A stretch of 64,000 bases of DNA from Acidobacteriota bacterium (GCA_016184105.1 JACPDI010000028.1:1-64000); one strand, 5' to 3'. Counted from the stretch's first letter, positions 34,785 through 45,235 are shown. Notes: a model not told the origin generated them from the letters alone. Made by a program: numbers and translations.

Positions 34785-35159
34785 ATGGGACGGATTCTGA
34801 TCGCCGACGACGATGCGGATCTGCGGGAGTCGCTGCGGCTGCTGCTCGAGCTGCACGGGCATTCCGTGGAGGAGGCGCGCAACGGGGCGGAAGCCCTCCA
34901 GCAGATCGATCCCTCTCACCCGCCGTGCGTGATCGTCCTCGATTTGATGATGCCGATCATGGACGGATGGCAGTTCCGGCGCGAGCAGCTCCAGAACCCC
35001 GCGCTGGCCGATATTCCCGTCCTGGTCATCTCGGCAGTCCCGTCGCACATGCAGCGTCCCGGCGACCTCGGCGCGCGCCGCGTGTTTTCCAAACCGTTCG
35101 ACTACGACGACCTGCTCACGGAGGTCGCCGCGATCTGCCCGGCCCCACCGCAAGCCTGA
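34785..35159 (+). CDS. Single-domain response regulator (REC only)
   Basis: The 124-residue receiver domain has the acidic pocket (DDD at 8-10), the phosphorylated Asp53 (VLDLMMP), Ser83 and Lys103 (SKPFD). There is no output domain, so it acts by protein contact, like CheY or Spo0F. No histidine kinase is encoded nearby. No ribosome-binding site is visible before the ATG at 34785. Confidence 0.9.
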   Translation: MGRILIADDDADLRESLRLLLELHGHSVEEARNGAEALQQIDPSHPPCVIVLDLMMPIMDGWQFRREQLQNPALADIPVLVISAVPSHMQRPGDLGARRVFSKPFDYDDLLTEVAAICPAPPQA

Positions 35160-35187
35160 CGCACGTGGTCATCCGATCGTGCCTATC

Positions 35188-37962
35188 TCATGGTTCGGTC
35201 GTCTGTCGTGTGGGCGACGAGGTGCCACCGAGATAGATGCCGTTGAACAGCAGCTTGAACGTGCCGTGCGGCTGGCCGCGGAACAGGATCTCCGGCCCGA
35301 ACAGCAACAGGCGTCCCTTGCCGACCGAAGCGTCGGCCACGGCGACCGTGCCGTCCAGGTAGTGCTGCCCCCACGCCCAGCCGCTCCGCAGCGTGCGCGG
35401 CCCGTCGAACCAGGCCACGGCGCGCACCCCGCGCCTTTCGGCATCGGGATCCAGGCGGAACGCGGGACTGTTGTCGAAGAACATGTCGGCCTGCGCCGCC
35501 ATGCCGTGCGCGAGGGGCTGGCTGGTATCAACAGTGGCGCGGAGGAGCGAGCCAGGGATGTAGAACCTCTCTTGCGGCAGCGGCCTGAACGTCCCGCCTG
35601 CCGCTGACTCCACCAGCGCGCTTCGAATCGGCAGGCCGAGGTGAGCGGCCAGACTGGTCGAGCTGCCAATTGCCAGGATCGTCCCCCCCTGCTCGAGGAA
35701 CGCCTTCAACTCCGGGACCGTCTTGGCCACCGTGACGCGCCCGAGCCATCCGCGATATTGCTCGGGAACGGCCTCCGGTGCGGGCTGCGCGCCGAACGAC
35801 CGGCCGCTGTCAACCGCGTCGCGCTCGGGAATCGCGCCGTCCACGAAGATGAGCACGTCGTACTTCGCCTTCAGGTTGCCGGCATCGAGCGCCTGTGGAT
35901 ACACGACCTCGAACGGGAATTCGTACTGCTCCAGCAGCCAGCGCGTCCAGCCGGAAGGCATCGAGCCGCCGTACTGATCCCAGAGCCCTATTCTCGGCAT
36001 CTTCACCGAGGTCGCGCCCGCGGGACGTTCGGCGGCGGAGGCGACCACACCCAGCTCGCGCGCGGCCTTCTGCAGGATCTCGGTGGATCCCGGCGTGGCG
36101 GCCACAGAGAACGCGCCGTCGGCAGAACGCGCGTCCCACCGCACGTCCTGCCCCGCGGCGGCCAGGCGATTGACCGCGATGGCCGCGTTGTTGGCGCGGC
36201 GATCGATCCGGTATGCACCGGAGGTGGCGGCGGTGAACGGCGCCGGCGCGGGCGCCTGCAGGCCCGAGAGCTTCTCGAACGGCCCCTCGAACCCGTCGCG
36301 GATCCGGTCGAACGTCACGCCCATCTGGTAGGCGAGGGTCCAGCCGGCATTGTCGTAGGGCGGAATGGGCGGGCCGCCGGGATAGCGGAAGTCGTTCGGA
36401 TGGTCCTGCGGTTCGAACATGTCCAGCACGTGCGGCCGGAACGCCTGCGCCGTCTTCACGACGTACGAGCCCGCGGGATACTGCTTGCCGCCCGCGAAGA
36501 ACGGCGCACTCGCGCGGTGGACGGTGATGCCGGTCTTGATCAGCGCGTTGACCAACGCGGTGGCGGTGGCGAAATCCGGCTGATCGGCCGGCAACACGTA
36601 ACCGCGCGCGTCGCGATGCTCCGGGTTTCGCAACATCGAGAAGTACTTCGATGGCAGGGGGGCCCCGCCGCGACCCTGCGCGCTGCGGCGCGCCTGGTCC
36701 GAGCTATCGGCCTCCTTCGCCGCTGCCTCCTTCATCGCGGCCACCCGCTGCGGATACGCCGTCCAGGAGTCACGGCTTCCGCGCTCGATCGAGTTCCTGC
36801 CCATCCGGTAGATGTTGAACAGGAAGTTCTCGCGATTGCGCGAAGCGATGTCGAGCACCGCCTTGTTGGCGGTCACCGAGTAGTCGATGGACTGCCGGAA
36901 GCGCCAGCGCTGCGGCTCAATCGGATAAAAGAGATCCGTGCTCGGGAGCTGGCGCTCGGGCACGAGCGGAATCTCGATCGGCGTCGGGTTGCCGATCGTC
37001 TCGGTCAGCAGTCCCACCATGTTGTGGAAGTACACCGTTGTGCGGAGGCCGCCGTTCCACCACGTGGAGTAGCCCGCCCCCTCACGCGTCGTGACGCCCG
37101 GCTTCCCTTCCGCCGTGAAGCGGCTGTGCATCGCCGCGCCCACCAGGTCGATCTGCGCGGGCAGGAGCGGGTCGTAGTTGTAGTTGAACGGATCCCGGAA
37201 CGGCGGCGCGAACATCACCGTGCCGGCCGGCCCGGTCTGGTGATGGTTGTACATGATCTGCGGAAACCACTCGTGGTACAGCACGCGGTTCATGTTGGTG
37301 GTTTCCGGCTGCGCCGAAAGGTAGAAGTCGCGATTGTTGTCGTGCCCGACGTACTTCTGATACAGCCGCGGGATACCGGCCGTCGATCGCTTCTGCGGTT
37401 CCTTCTCGCGCATGTACCAGTCGGCGACCAGGTCGTGCCCGTCCGGGTTCGCATGGACGGCAAGGATGATGCAGTCGTTCAGGAAGCGCAGTGTCTCGGG
37501 ATCGCTTCGGCTGACGAGCTGATACACGGTCTCCATCAGCTGCTGCGCGCCAAGGACCTCCGTCGCGTGCAGCCCGCCGTCGATCCAGACGACGGCCTTG
37601 CCCTCGCGGGCCAGCGCGCGCGCCTGCTCGTCGGACAAACCTTCGGCGAGCGCGAGCCGGCGCGAGATCTCCCTGTAGCGATCGAGTTTCCGGTGGTTCT
37701 CCGGCGACGTGATGATGGCCATCAGCTGCGGCCGTCCTTCGGCCGTCTTGCCGATCTCGACCACCCTCATGCGATCGGACTCGCGATCGAGCTTCTGCCA
37801 ATACGCCGTGAACCGCTGGTAGTTGGGCAGCTGATAGTCGGCCCCGATGTCATGGCCGAACTGTTGTTGGGGGGTGGTGACGGTTTGTGCGGAAACCGGC
37901 GCAAGCGCGCCGGCCCACGCGACAACAAGCGCCAGCGCCATGGCGCGGCTGCGCATGAGCAT
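35188..37962 (-). CDS. Secreted M14-family zinc carboxypeptidase
   Basis: The 924-residue protein has a signal peptide (MALALVVAWAGALAPVSAQ), an N-terminal M14 domain with zinc ligands His132 and Glu135 (LHATEV), a HANPDGH segment and a catalytic-region TETIGN, and a C-terminal glutamine-amidotransferase-like or beta-rich half (IGLWDQYGGSMPSGW, GGTILAIGSST). This layout is common among large M14 peptidases of Acidobacteriota. ATG at 37962 is used, with GAGGAG upstream on the coding strand. Confidence 0.85.
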   Translation of the reverse strand: MLMRSRAMALALVVAWAGALAPVSAQTVTTPQQQFGHDIGADYQLPNYQRFTAYWQKLDRESDRMRVVEIGKTAEGRPQLMAIITSPENHRKLDRYREISRRLALAEGLSDEQARALAREGKAVVWIDGGLHATEVLGAQQLMETVYQLVSRSDPETLRFLNDCIILAVHANPDGHDLVADWYMREKEPQKRSTAGIPRLYQKYVGHDNNRDFYLSAQPETTNMNRVLYHEWFPQIMYNHHQTGPAGTVMFAPPFRDPFNYNYDPLLPAQIDLVGAAMHSRFTAEGKPGVTTREGAGYSTWWNGGLRTTVYFHNMVGLLTETIGNPTPIEIPLVPERQLPSTDLFYPIEPQRWRFRQSIDYSVTANKAVLDIASRNRENFLFNIYRMGRNSIERGSRDSWTAYPQRVAAMKEAAAKEADSSDQARRSAQGRGGAPLPSKYFSMLRNPEHRDARGYVLPADQPDFATATALVNALIKTGITVHRASAPFFAGGKQYPAGSYVVKTAQAFRPHVLDMFEPQDHPNDFRYPGGPPIPPYDNAGWTLAYQMGVTFDRIRDGFEGPFEKLSGLQAPAPAPFTAATSGAYRIDRRANNAAIAVNRLAAAGQDVRWDARSADGAFSVAATPGSTEILQKAARELGVVASAAERPAGATSVKMPRIGLWDQYGGSMPSGWTRWLLEQYEFPFEVVYPQALDAGNLKAKYDVLIFVDGAIPERDAVDSGRSFGAQPAPEAVPEQYRGWLGRVTVAKTVPELKAFLEQGGTILAIGSSTSLAAHLGLPIRSALVESAAGGTFRPLPQERFYIPGSLLRATVDTSQPLAHGMAAQADMFFDNSPAFRLDPDAERRGVRAVAWFDGPRTLRSGWAWGQHYLDGTVAVADASVGKGRLLLFGPEILFRGQPHGTFKLLFNGIYLGGTSSPTRQTTEP

Positions 37963-38032
37963 CGCGGAAGCTCCTCTCCGAAAGGGAGCGCCCACGATAG
38001 CACGAACAAAGACTCGGACACGAGGAAGCAGG

Positions 38033-38085
38033 CACGAGGCACGAGGATGGTCCTCTGCCTTGTGCCTTGTGCCTTGGGCCTTGTG
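38033..38085. repeat. Facing heptamer arrays (CACGAGG / CCTTGTG)
   Basis: Two CACGAGG units (38033-38046) face four CCTTGTG-type units (38058-38085, one reads CCTTGGG). The two sets are reverse complements apart from one transition, so the region folds into a hairpin with about 11 loop bases. CACGAGG is also part of the left-edge array at 1-57. Confidence 0.8.
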
Positions 38086-38090
38086 CCTGT

Positions 38091-38648
38091 CTACTGCACG
38101 AGCGTCCCCACGCCCGACGGCCCGGATTCGGGGATGGCGGCAAACAAGCTCGATTGCGCCTCGTAGAGCAGGCCGCCCGAGTTTGTCGCGAAGTACCTCG
38201 TGTTGGGCGCCTCGAGCGGCGAGGCCCCCACTTTATAGCCGGGCGAACCAAGGCCGGCACCCAGCCCGTTACAGCTGACGGGCGCGCCGGCGAGCGCCGT
38301 CCCGGTCAACTGGAACTGGTACCCCCCCTTGTTCACCGTCGCCGCAGACGACAGCTCGATCGGCAAGTACGCCGCGCTCGATCCTGGTGGGGGGACACCG
38401 AGCGTCGTGAGGTTCGGCGAGTAGAAGCCGAGACCACACGAAATCGCGTAGCTGAGCTCCGCGCTGTTGATGACCTTCAAGGATGCGAGCGCGGAAGACG
38501 CCTGCGCGGCTCCCTTCGCTCGCGTGAGGCCGGGAACAGCCAACGTCGACAACAGTCCTATCAGCCCGACAACGAACAGCATGTCCACGAGCGTGAACCC
38601 ACGCTCGCTGCGCAGCCGGGCGACGGCACTAGGCTCCAAGGGTGCCAT
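38091..38648 (-). CDS. Type IV pilin-like (prepilin) protein
   Basis: The 185-residue protein has a prepilin leader ending in RSERG and the N-methylation motif FTLVDMLFVVGLIGLLSTLAVPG. The fifth mature residue is Asp, not the usual Glu. The C-terminal part has two Cys (SCGLG, SCNGLG) that could form the pilin disulphide loop. No pilus assembly genes are adjacent, so it is an orphan pilin or minor pseudopilin. ATG at 38648 gives a leader of 17 residues. Confidence 0.8.
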   Translation of the reverse strand: MAPLEPSAVARLRSERGFTLVDMLFVVGLIGLLSTLAVPGLTRAKGAAQASSALASLKVINSAELSYAISCGLGFYSPNLTTLGVPPPGSSAAYLPIELSSAATVNKGGYQFQLTGTALAGAPVSCNGLGAGLGSPGYKVGASPLEAPNTRYFATNSGGLLYEAQSSLFAAIPESGPSGVGTLVQ

Positions 38649-38761
38649 CGTAGTCTGCCTTTTCAATTGGGAGTCTTGAGGCTGGGGACTCATAATGTAG
38701 CAGGTTTGGGGCCTTGTTTTCCAGGGCTATGCAGCACCTGCCCGTGGTTGCGCAAAATGGC

Positions 38762-39700
38762 CTACCGGCCCGTTTCCTGGTAGTAGCGTGCCGCGCCGGC
38801 ATGCAGGGCGGCCGGTGCCGGTCGCTTCGCGCGCTCCAAGGTCGTCTCCGGCAGCACGGCGCGGAGCCCCTCCGACCCCGCCAGGAGGGCTCTCGCAACG
38901 GCAAACACCGTGGCGTCGGGCGTGTCCCCCCGGGCAACGAGGATCGTCGCCACCCCCAGTCCGGCCGCTTTCTCCGGGCTTCCGTAGAGCCCGTCCGGGA
39001 ATTCCAGCACCGTATAAAGCGACTCCCCAAAGCGTCGCTGCAGCAGCATGACGACGCTTGCGGTGGACACGAGCCTGACCTTGACGCGCGCGTCGCGCGA
39101 CAGCGCGTCGATGGCCGGCGTCGGAATCCCACCCATCCAGAAGAACGCATCGATTCGCCGCTCGCGCAGCGCCGCCGTCGATTCCGACAGGCCGAGTGCC
39201 TGCCGCTTCACGTCGCGTTCGGGGTCGAGAAGCGCCTCGCGGAGCACGCGAAGCGCGGTGAACTCGGTGGCACTTCCGGCAGCGCCGGTCGAGACGGTGC
39301 GCCCCCGCAGCCCCGAAAGCCCGTTGATGGATGAGCCGTCGAGGACGACCAGGTGCGCGTAGCTGTCGGCCAGGTTCGCCACGGTGCGCGCCGGAACCGT
39401 CGCACCGCGGAACGTCCCCTGCCCGTTCACCGCGTCGGCGAGCACGTCGGCCGTGGCAAGGGCGAAGTCGGCGCGCCCCTCGCGCATCCGTCGCAGATTG
39501 TCGACGGGACCGCCCGTGGGGTCCGCCGCCGCCTGCATTCGCGCCCGATCGCTGATGATCCGCGCGATGGCGCGGCCGAGGGCCGCCTCGCCGCTGCCCG
39601 CTTCGCCCGACGCGATCGTCAGGCGATCGCGACCGCCGCCGCAGCTGCACGCCGCACACACCGCGAGCGCGCAGGCGATCGGTCTGGCGCGGCGAATCAC
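38762..39700 (-). CDS. Orphan TAXI-family solute-binding lipoprotein
   Basis: The 312-residue protein is TAXI-like: [43 protein letters not shown] and [11 protein letters not shown] match the first TAXI protein of the window (5628-6626). The N-terminus ([15 protein letters not shown]) looks like a lipoprotein signal, although the exact lipid Cys is unclear. No TRAP permease is nearby. It starts with GTG at 39700, overlapping the ettA stop by four bases (GTGA), so it is translated from the ettA mRNA. Confidence 0.8.
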   Translation of the reverse strand: MIRRARPIACALAVCAACSCGGGRDRLTIASGEAGSGEAALGRAIARIISDRARMQAAADPTGGPVDNLRRMREGRADFALATADVLADAVNGQGTFRGATVPARTVANLADSYAHLVVLDGSSINGLSGLRGRTVSTGAAGSATEFTALRVLREALLDPERDVKRQALGLSESTAALRERRIDAFFWMGGIPTPAIDALSRDARVKVRLVSTASVVMLLQRRFGESLYTVLEFPDGLYGSPEKAAGLGVATILVARGDTPDATVFAVARALLAGSEGLRAVLPETTLERAKRPAPAALHAGAARYYQETGR

Positions 39701-41370
39701 TGGCGTGTGAGCTTCCGGTACTTGATCCGATGGGGCTGGTCGGCTTCGGCGCCAAGCCGCCGCTTCCGATCCGCTTCGTAATCCTGGTAGTTCCCCTCGA
39801 ACCAGACGACGCGGCTGTCCCCTTCGAAGGCCAGCATGTGCGTGGCAATGCGATCGAGGAACCAGCGATCGTGCGAGATGACGACCACGCAGCCGGCAAA
39901 CTCCAGCAGCGCATCCTCGAGCGCCCGCAGCGTGTCCACGTCGAGATCGTTGGTGGGCTCGTCGAGCAGCAGCAGGTTGCTGCCCTTCTTCAGCAGCTTG
40001 GCGAGATGCACACGGTTGCGCTCGCCGCCCGAGAGCTGTCCCACCTTGCGCTGCTGATCGCGTCCCTTGAAGTTGAACCAGGACACGTAGCCGCGCGAAG
40101 GGACCTTCCGCCTGCCCAGCTCGATCTCGTCGAGGCCGCCGGAGATCTCGTCCCACACGGTCCTGTCCGGGTCGAGCGCGTCGCGGCTCTGATCGACATA
40201 CCCGATCTGGACGGTCTCGCCAATGCGCAGCGTCCCCTCGTCCGGCCGTTCCTGTCCTGTGATCATGCGGAACAAAGTCGTCTTGCCCGCGCCATTCGGC
40301 CCGATCACGCCGACGATCCCGCCGCGCGGCAGCGTGAAGGACACCTCATCCATGAGGAGCAGATCGCCGTACGCCTTCCGCACGCCGCGTGATTCGACCA
40401 CGACGTCCCCGAGGCGAGGTCCGGGCGGGATGTAGATCTCCACGGACTCGAGCTTCTGCGCGGTGTCTTCCTTCAGGAGGTTCTCATAGGCGTTGAGCCG
40501 CGCCTTCCCCTTGGCCTGCCGCGCGCGGGGAGACATCCGGATCCATTCCAGCTCGCGCGCCAGCGTGCGCTGGCGGCGGCTCTCCTGTTTCTGCTCGATC
40601 TCGAGGCGTCGCTGTTTCTGCTCGAGCCACGACGAATAATTGCCCTGCCAGGGAATCCCCTCGCCGCGATCCAGCTCGAGGATCCACCCCGCCACCTTGT
40701 CGAGAAAGTACCGGTCGTGCGTGACCGCGACAACGGTGCCGGGATAGTCCTTGAGGAAGCGCTCGAGCCAGGCGACCGACTCGGCGTCGAGATGGTTGGT
40801 CGGCTCGTCGAGCAGCAGCAGGTCCGGCGCGCGCAGCAGCAGCCGGCAGAGCGCCACGCGCCGTCGCTCGCCGCCCGACAGCTTCGTGACGTCAGCGTCT
40901 GGCGGGGGCAGCCTCAGCGCGTCCATCGCGTGCTCGAGACGCGAGTCGAGATCCCACGCGTTGGCCGCATCGATCCGATCCTGCAGCCTCGCCTGCTCGT
41001 CCAGCAGCGTGTCCATCTCCGCGGGGGTGATGTCCTCGCCGAGCTTCGTGCTGACCTCGTCGAACCGGGTCAGGAGCGCGCGCACCTCCGCGACCCCCTC
41101 CTCGACGTTGCCGAGCACGTCCTTCGCCGGATCGAGCCGCGGCTCCTGCGGGAGGAACCCGGTGCTGATCCCCTCGGCGGGGAACGCCTCGCCGCTGAAG
41201 TCCCTGTCCTCGCCGGCCATGATGCGCAGGAGGGTGCTCTTCCCCGCGCCGTTCAGCCCGAGGACGCCGATCTTCGCGCCCGGCAGGAACGACAGCCAGA
41301 TGTCTTTGAGGACGACCTTGTCGGGCTGGTGGATCCTGCCCAGCGCTTTCATCGTGTAGATGTACTGCAT
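39697..41370 (-). CDS. ettA: ABC-F translation factor EttA
   Basis: The 557-residue protein has two ABC ATPase domains, each with Walker A ([18 protein letters not shown]), signature ([22 protein letters not shown]) and Walker B/EPTNHLD or EPTNDLD, plus the arm/linker ([18 protein letters not shown]). This is EttA, the energy-sensing factor that binds the ribosomal E site. The length and the start MQYIYTM match EttA (about 555 residues). Confidence 0.93.
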   Translation of the reverse strand: MQYIYTMKALGRIHQPDKVVLKDIWLSFLPGAKIGVLGLNGAGKSTLLRIMAGEDRDFSGEAFPAEGISTGFLPQEPRLDPAKDVLGNVEEGVAEVRALLTRFDEVSTKLGEDITPAEMDTLLDEQARLQDRIDAANAWDLDSRLEHAMDALRLPPPDADVTKLSGGERRRVALCRLLLRAPDLLLLDEPTNHLDAESVAWLERFLKDYPGTVVAVTHDRYFLDKVAGWILELDRGEGIPWQGNYSSWLEQKQRRLEIEQKQESRRQRTLARELEWIRMSPRARQAKGKARLNAYENLLKEDTAQKLESVEIYIPPGPRLGDVVVESRGVRKAYGDLLLMDEVSFTLPRGGIVGVIGPNGAGKTTLFRMITGQERPDEGTLRIGETVQIGYVDQSRDALDPDRTVWDEISGGLDEIELGRRKVPSRGYVSWFNFKGRDQQRKVGQLSGGERNRVHLAKLLKKGSNLLLLDEPTNDLDVDTLRALEDALLEFAGCVVVISHDRWFLDRIATHMLAFEGDSRVVWFEGNYQDYEADRKRRLGAEADQPHRIKYRKLTRQ

Positions 41371-41373
41371 ACG

Positions 41374-41394
41374 TTCAGGGCTCAGGGTTCAGGG
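41374..41394. repeat. Three tandem heptamers (TTCAGGG type)
   Basis: TTCAGGG, CTCAGGG, TTCAGGG lie directly upstream of ettA. The ornithine cyclodeaminase-like gene ends inside this array: its stop codon and last residues (LNPEP) are made of repeat units. Confidence 0.7.
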
Positions 41395-42316
41395 TTCGGT
41401 ACACTGCGCTCGCGATGGCGGTGTCCTGGAAGTCGACGCCGGTCAGATCGGCGATTGTAATCTGATCGCCGCGCGTGCGTCCGGGTTTGAGGCCGGCGAC
41501 GATTTCGCCCAGCTCGGCGTGCGCGCGTACTGCCGGGGCGTGCGCGAGCTCGCCGAAGGCGGCGCACTGCGCGAGGCGATCGACGACAACGAGGTCGGCT
41601 CGTTCGAGGCAGGCCGCCTCGAGTTCCTGTTTTCCAGGCGTATCGGAGCCCACGGCCGTCACGTGCAGCCCGGGCGCCAGCCAGTCCGCGCGCACGAGCG
41701 GCTCGCGCGACGGCGTGACGGTGATGAGCAGGTCGGCACCACGCGTCGCCTCCTCGGCTGACGCCACGGCGCGCGCGTCAAGCCCCCAGTCGCGCGCGAC
41801 CTCCGCGCAGAGCGCGCCGGCGCGTTCCGCCGTACGGCTCCAGCAACGAACGCGCGAGAAACGCCGGACCTGGCGGAGACAGTCCAGCTGCTGGCGCGCC
41901 TGCACGCCGGATCCGAGGACGCCCACCGTTTCGATATCCGGCCGCGCGAGCGCTTCGGCCGCCACGGCTCCAGCCGCTCCCGTTCGCACGTCCGTCAGGT
42001 ACGCGTTGTCGAGGAGCAGCGCTTCGGGGAGACCGGTTGCCGCATCGAAGAGCAGCATGAGCCCGGCGCCGCTCGGCAACCCGCGCGAGGGGTTGCGATA
42101 GAAACCGGACGCCACCTTCACGGCGACGTGCGGCACCCCTTCGATGAACGCGCTCTTCACGTGGAACTCGCCGTCGAAGGCGGGCACCGGCAGGTTGATG
42201 ACGGCCGGGACGGTCGTGCGCTTCAGGCCGTCGGCGCGGAAGGCGTCGCGGACTGCGTCGACCGCAACGGCGGCATTCACCGCTGCGCGGATGGCGGGCT
42301 CCTCGAAGATCTTCAC
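41375..42316 (-). CDS. Ornithine cyclodeaminase/mu-crystallin family protein
   Basis: The 313-residue protein has a Rossmann NAD(P) fold ([14 protein letters not shown]) and the family pattern [30 protein letters not shown] and [16 protein letters not shown]. Members deaminate ornithine to proline or reduce cyclic imines and other amino-acid derivatives; the substrate cannot be assigned. GTG at 42316 overlaps the end of the broken HAD gene by four bases. The C-terminal end is encoded by heptamer repeats. Confidence 0.85.
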   Translation of the reverse strand: MKIFEEPAIRAAVNAAVAVDAVRDAFRADGLKRTTVPAVINLPVPAFDGEFHVKSAFIEGVPHVAVKVASGFYRNPSRGLPSGAGLMLLFDAATGLPEALLLDNAYLTDVRTGAAGAVAAEALARPDIETVGVLGSGVQARQQLDCLRQVRRFSRVRCWSRTAERAGALCAEVARDWGLDARAVASAEEATRGADLLITVTPSREPLVRADWLAPGLHVTAVGSDTPGKQELEAACLERADLVVVDRLAQCAAFGELAHAPAVRAHAELGEIVAGLKPGRTRGDQITIADLTGVDFQDTAIASAVYRTLNPEP

Positions 42317-43067
42317 CTGCGGCGCGGGCCTTTCAGGCCCGCGCCACTGCCGAGGATGAACTCCCGGATCGCCATTGCCACTCCAGCCTCGTCGTTCGAG
42401 CCGGTGACGTGCCAGCCGTTCGCGCGCGCGCGCAGCGAGGGAGCGGCGTTGCCCATCACGACCGGCACGCCGGCGAACTGCAGCATCTCGAGACGGAGAA
42501 AGGGGGACAGTCACACTTTTCCTTCGCCGCGTGGGAAAAGTGTGACTGTCCCCCTTTCTGCAGGTGCTCGTGCAGCGCCCGCATGCGTCCGAGCGGGCCG
42601 CTGTACATGATCTGCACCGGCTCTTCGTCCAGGCACGACTCCAGCGGCCGCTCGGCAATCGCGTGGCGATTGACTTCGTAGAACCGCTGCCGCTGCTCGT
42701 CGGCCGGGTCGATGCGCGCGAAGACGATCTGCACGTCGTGCGAGCGGTCGAACAGCAGGCCCGCGCAGTCGCGCCAGCCCTCCGACAGCGCGAGCACGCG
42801 CCGCGCGGTCTCGCGGTCGAGCACGCGGCGCGCCAGGGTGGCGCCGAAGCGGTCCTTCACCACGGCGCCGTTACTCACGATCATCGTGAGCGGAACGCGA
42901 AGCTCGTCCATCACCGGGCGTGCGAAATCGAAGCGCCGGCCGGTGACGAGCGCCACCTCGACGCCCGCCTCCACGCAGGCCGCGACCGCATCGATGTTCT
43001 CGGCCGGCAGCTCCCAGCGGGAGTTCAGCAGCGTGCCGTCGATGTCGAGAGCCAGAAAGCGGACCAA
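42313..43067 (-). pseudogene. Cof-type HAD phosphatase broken by a REP element
   Basis: The first 169 residues (TTG at 43067, MVRFLALDIDGTLLNS with motif I, TGRRFDFARP, IVSNGAVV) form the N-terminal part of a Cof/IIB HAD phosphatase. At 42498-42558 a REP palindrome interrupts it, and the frame ends at 42456. The true C-terminus (LEMLQFAGVPVVMGNAAPS, then TGSNDEAGVA) resumes in another frame up to a TGA at 42313-42315. The segment with the motif III lysine and most of motif IV (GDxxND) is missing, about 40 residues by comparison with the usual 270. The protein should be inactive. Confidence 0.85.
42498..42558. repeat. REP palindrome, family A, copy 2
   Basis: Perfect 25-base arms (42498-42522 and 42534-42558, core GGGGGACAGTCACACTTTTCC) enclose an 11-base loop. 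It is almost the same as the copy at 18520-18576 and sits inside the HAD phosphatase gene. Confidence 0.9.
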
Positions 43068-43075
43068 CCTAATGA

Positions 43076-45235
43076 TTAGAACCTGACTTTGACCTCCCCA
43101 ACGATTTGCCGCTTGAGCACATCGCCGAAGACGTGCTGCTGGATCTCTTCGTTGGCCAGGTTGACGACCTTCACCGACGTCGTCAGCTTGTCGTCGGCGA
43201 ACCGGACGCCGAAGCCGGCGTTGACGAGCGTGTTCGAGTCGGTGGTGCCGTGGAAGCGCGAGTCGAGCACGTCCTGCCAGAAGGCTTCATCCTGGTAGGT
43301 CACCGACACGTTGCCGAGGAAGCGGCTGTAGTTGAAGTTCACACCGGCGTTCACGCGGTTGGTCGGCGGCAGGTTCAGCTCGCGGATATCTGCGGCGTTC
43401 TCCGGGTCCGGATCTCCCTGCCAGGAGTAGTTCACGAACGCGCTGAAGTTCCGGTTGATCGCCGCGTCGAGGCCCAGCTCCACGCCCTGCTGGGTGTAGT
43501 CGCCAAGGTTCAGGTACGTGACGCAGCACGGGATCCCGCGCCCCTGGGCCGCCAGCAGGTTCAGCACCGGCAGCAGCGGGCGCAACGGCGCCGGCCAGGT
43601 GGGCGGCGGATTGGTCGCGGTGTAGACGCCGACCTGCGCGAAGTTGATGTCCTTCGTCAGGCTGTTGTGGTAGAAGGCGGCGCTCAGCGTGACCCGCCCG
43701 CCGATGACACCCGTGTAGCCGATCTCGTACGCGTCCATCCGCTGCTCGGTGATGTCGGGATTGCCGACCGCGGTGATCGGGAAGACGAAATTCGCGAGCA
43801 GGGGGTGCAGCGCGCCGAGGTTCGCCTGGTTGAGGATCGTCGCCTCGAGCGCCTCGTTGATGACCGACGGCGCGCGGTAGGCACGGTTGAACGAGAACCG
43901 CACCGTGTGGTCCGCCATCGGCTTGATCAGCACGGCCGCGCGCGGCGAGAACACCGCGTCGTCAAGGTTCGAGAAGGCGTCGACGCGGCCGCCGAGCACC
44001 AGGCGGAACATCTCGTGCAGGAACATCTCGTCCTGCAGGTAGACGCCCCCTTCCTTGCGGTCGTCGGCGTTGGGGGCGAGCGAGAGGTCGAAGGCGTTGT
44101 ATCGGAAGTTGCCGCCGTAGCTCAGCACGTGGCGCGCGCCGAGCGTGCTCGCGTTGCCCACCTCGAAATCGTACGTGTTCGTGCCGAAGTCGAAGTGAAT
44201 CGGCTTGCCGTCGGCGCCGATCGCCAGCAGGTTGGACGCGTCGCCGTTCAGCACGTTCGTGAAGAACTGCGCGCGGAGCGCCCCCTTCGTGAAGCCGGTC
44301 TTGAAGTAGCCCATGACCGAGCCGCTCTGGATGTCGAACGGCCCGATGCCCGAGTGCATGATGCCCTCGGTGCCGACCACGCCGCCGGCAAACGTCAGCC
44401 TGCGCTGCCCGTCCTCGAAGTCATAGTCGACGCGGCTGTCGAACTTCGGCTGCGTCGTCCCGGTATTCGAAAAAGCCGGGTAGGTCTGGCCGGTTGCCGA
44501 TCCGGGGATCACGCCGGTCGGCCGCGGCAGCGGATCCGAGCTGTAGCCGCCGGCCGAGATCTTGTAGGACCAGCTCGCGCTCGGCGCGCCCGCGTGCGTG
44601 CCGTTGATGTACCAGAGCGATCCGGTGCTCTGGTCGCTGTTGCCGGTCTCCCGATCGATGGCACCGAAGCCGAGGGTGAAGCTCGACCCCTGGATCTCAC
44701 GCGGCGACTTCGTGATGACGTTGACGACGCCGTTGAGCGCGTTGGCGCCCCAGACGGCGGAGGCGGGCCCGCGGATGACTTCGATCTGCTTGATCTCGTC
44801 GAAGTTCACCGGCAGGAAGTCCCACATGACGAAGCCGAAGAAGTCCTGGTAGAGGCTGCGCCCGTCCACCAGCGCGAGCTGGCCGGTCGCGAGCGTGCCG
44901 GTCGCGCCGCGGCTCGTGATGTTGATGTCGCGCGCCGAGACTTGCGTAACGTTGATGCCCGGAACGGACCGGAGCAGGTCTGCAAAGTTCTGCGTTGGCG
45001 CGCTCTCGATGACCTGCGGCCCGATCACGCTGACGGTGGCCGGCGCGTTGACCAGCTTTTCCTCGGTCTTCGACGCCGACACGATGACCGTCTCCTCGTA
45101 CTTGGGCGGCTCGGCCGGCTTCTGCTGCTCCTGCTGTTCCGGCTTGTTCCCGGGCGCCGGCTGCTGGGCGGCGGTCGGGGCGGGCATCAGCACTGCACAT
45201 ACGCACGCGAACACGAACACACGAACCAGTGTCAT
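43076..45235 (-). CDS. TonB-dependent receptor
   Basis: The 719-residue protein has a signal peptide (VFVFACVCAVLMPAPTAAQ), a TonB-box-like ETVIVSAS (about residues 48-55), a plug domain with SVPGINVTQVSARDINITSRG and VEVIRGPASAVWGANALNGVVNVITK-type sequence, and a beta-barrel ending in GEVKVRF. It lacks the carboxypeptidase-regulatory domain of the 13101-16286 receptor, so it is a classical receptor for a siderophore, cobalamin or similar ligand. ATG at 45235 has GAGAGGAT upstream. Confidence 0.9.
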   Translation of the reverse strand: MTLVRVFVFACVCAVLMPAPTAAQQPAPGNKPEQQEQQKPAEPPKYEETVIVSASKTEEKLVNAPATVSVIGPQVIESAPTQNFADLLRSVPGINVTQVSARDINITSRGATGTLATGQLALVDGRSLYQDFFGFVMWDFLPVNFDEIKQIEVIRGPASAVWGANALNGVVNVITKSPREIQGSSFTLGFGAIDRETGNSDQSTGSLWYINGTHAGAPSASWSYKISAGGYSSDPLPRPTGVIPGSATGQTYPAFSNTGTTQPKFDSRVDYDFEDGQRRLTFAGGVVGTEGIMHSGIGPFDIQSGSVMGYFKTGFTKGALRAQFFTNVLNGDASNLLAIGADGKPIHFDFGTNTYDFEVGNASTLGARHVLSYGGNFRYNAFDLSLAPNADDRKEGGVYLQDEMFLHEMFRLVLGGRVDAFSNLDDAVFSPRAAVLIKPMADHTVRFSFNRAYRAPSVINEALEATILNQANLGALHPLLANFVFPITAVGNPDITEQRMDAYEIGYTGVIGGRVTLSAAFYHNSLTKDINFAQVGVYTATNPPPTWPAPLRPLLPVLNLLAAQGRGIPCCVTYLNLGDYTQQGVELGLDAAINRNFSAFVNYSWQGDPDPENAADIRELNLPPTNRVNAGVNFNYSRFLGNVSVTYQDEAFWQDVLDSRFHGTTDSNTLVNAGFGVRFADDKLTTSVKVVNLANEEIQQHVFGDVLKRQIVGEVKVRF

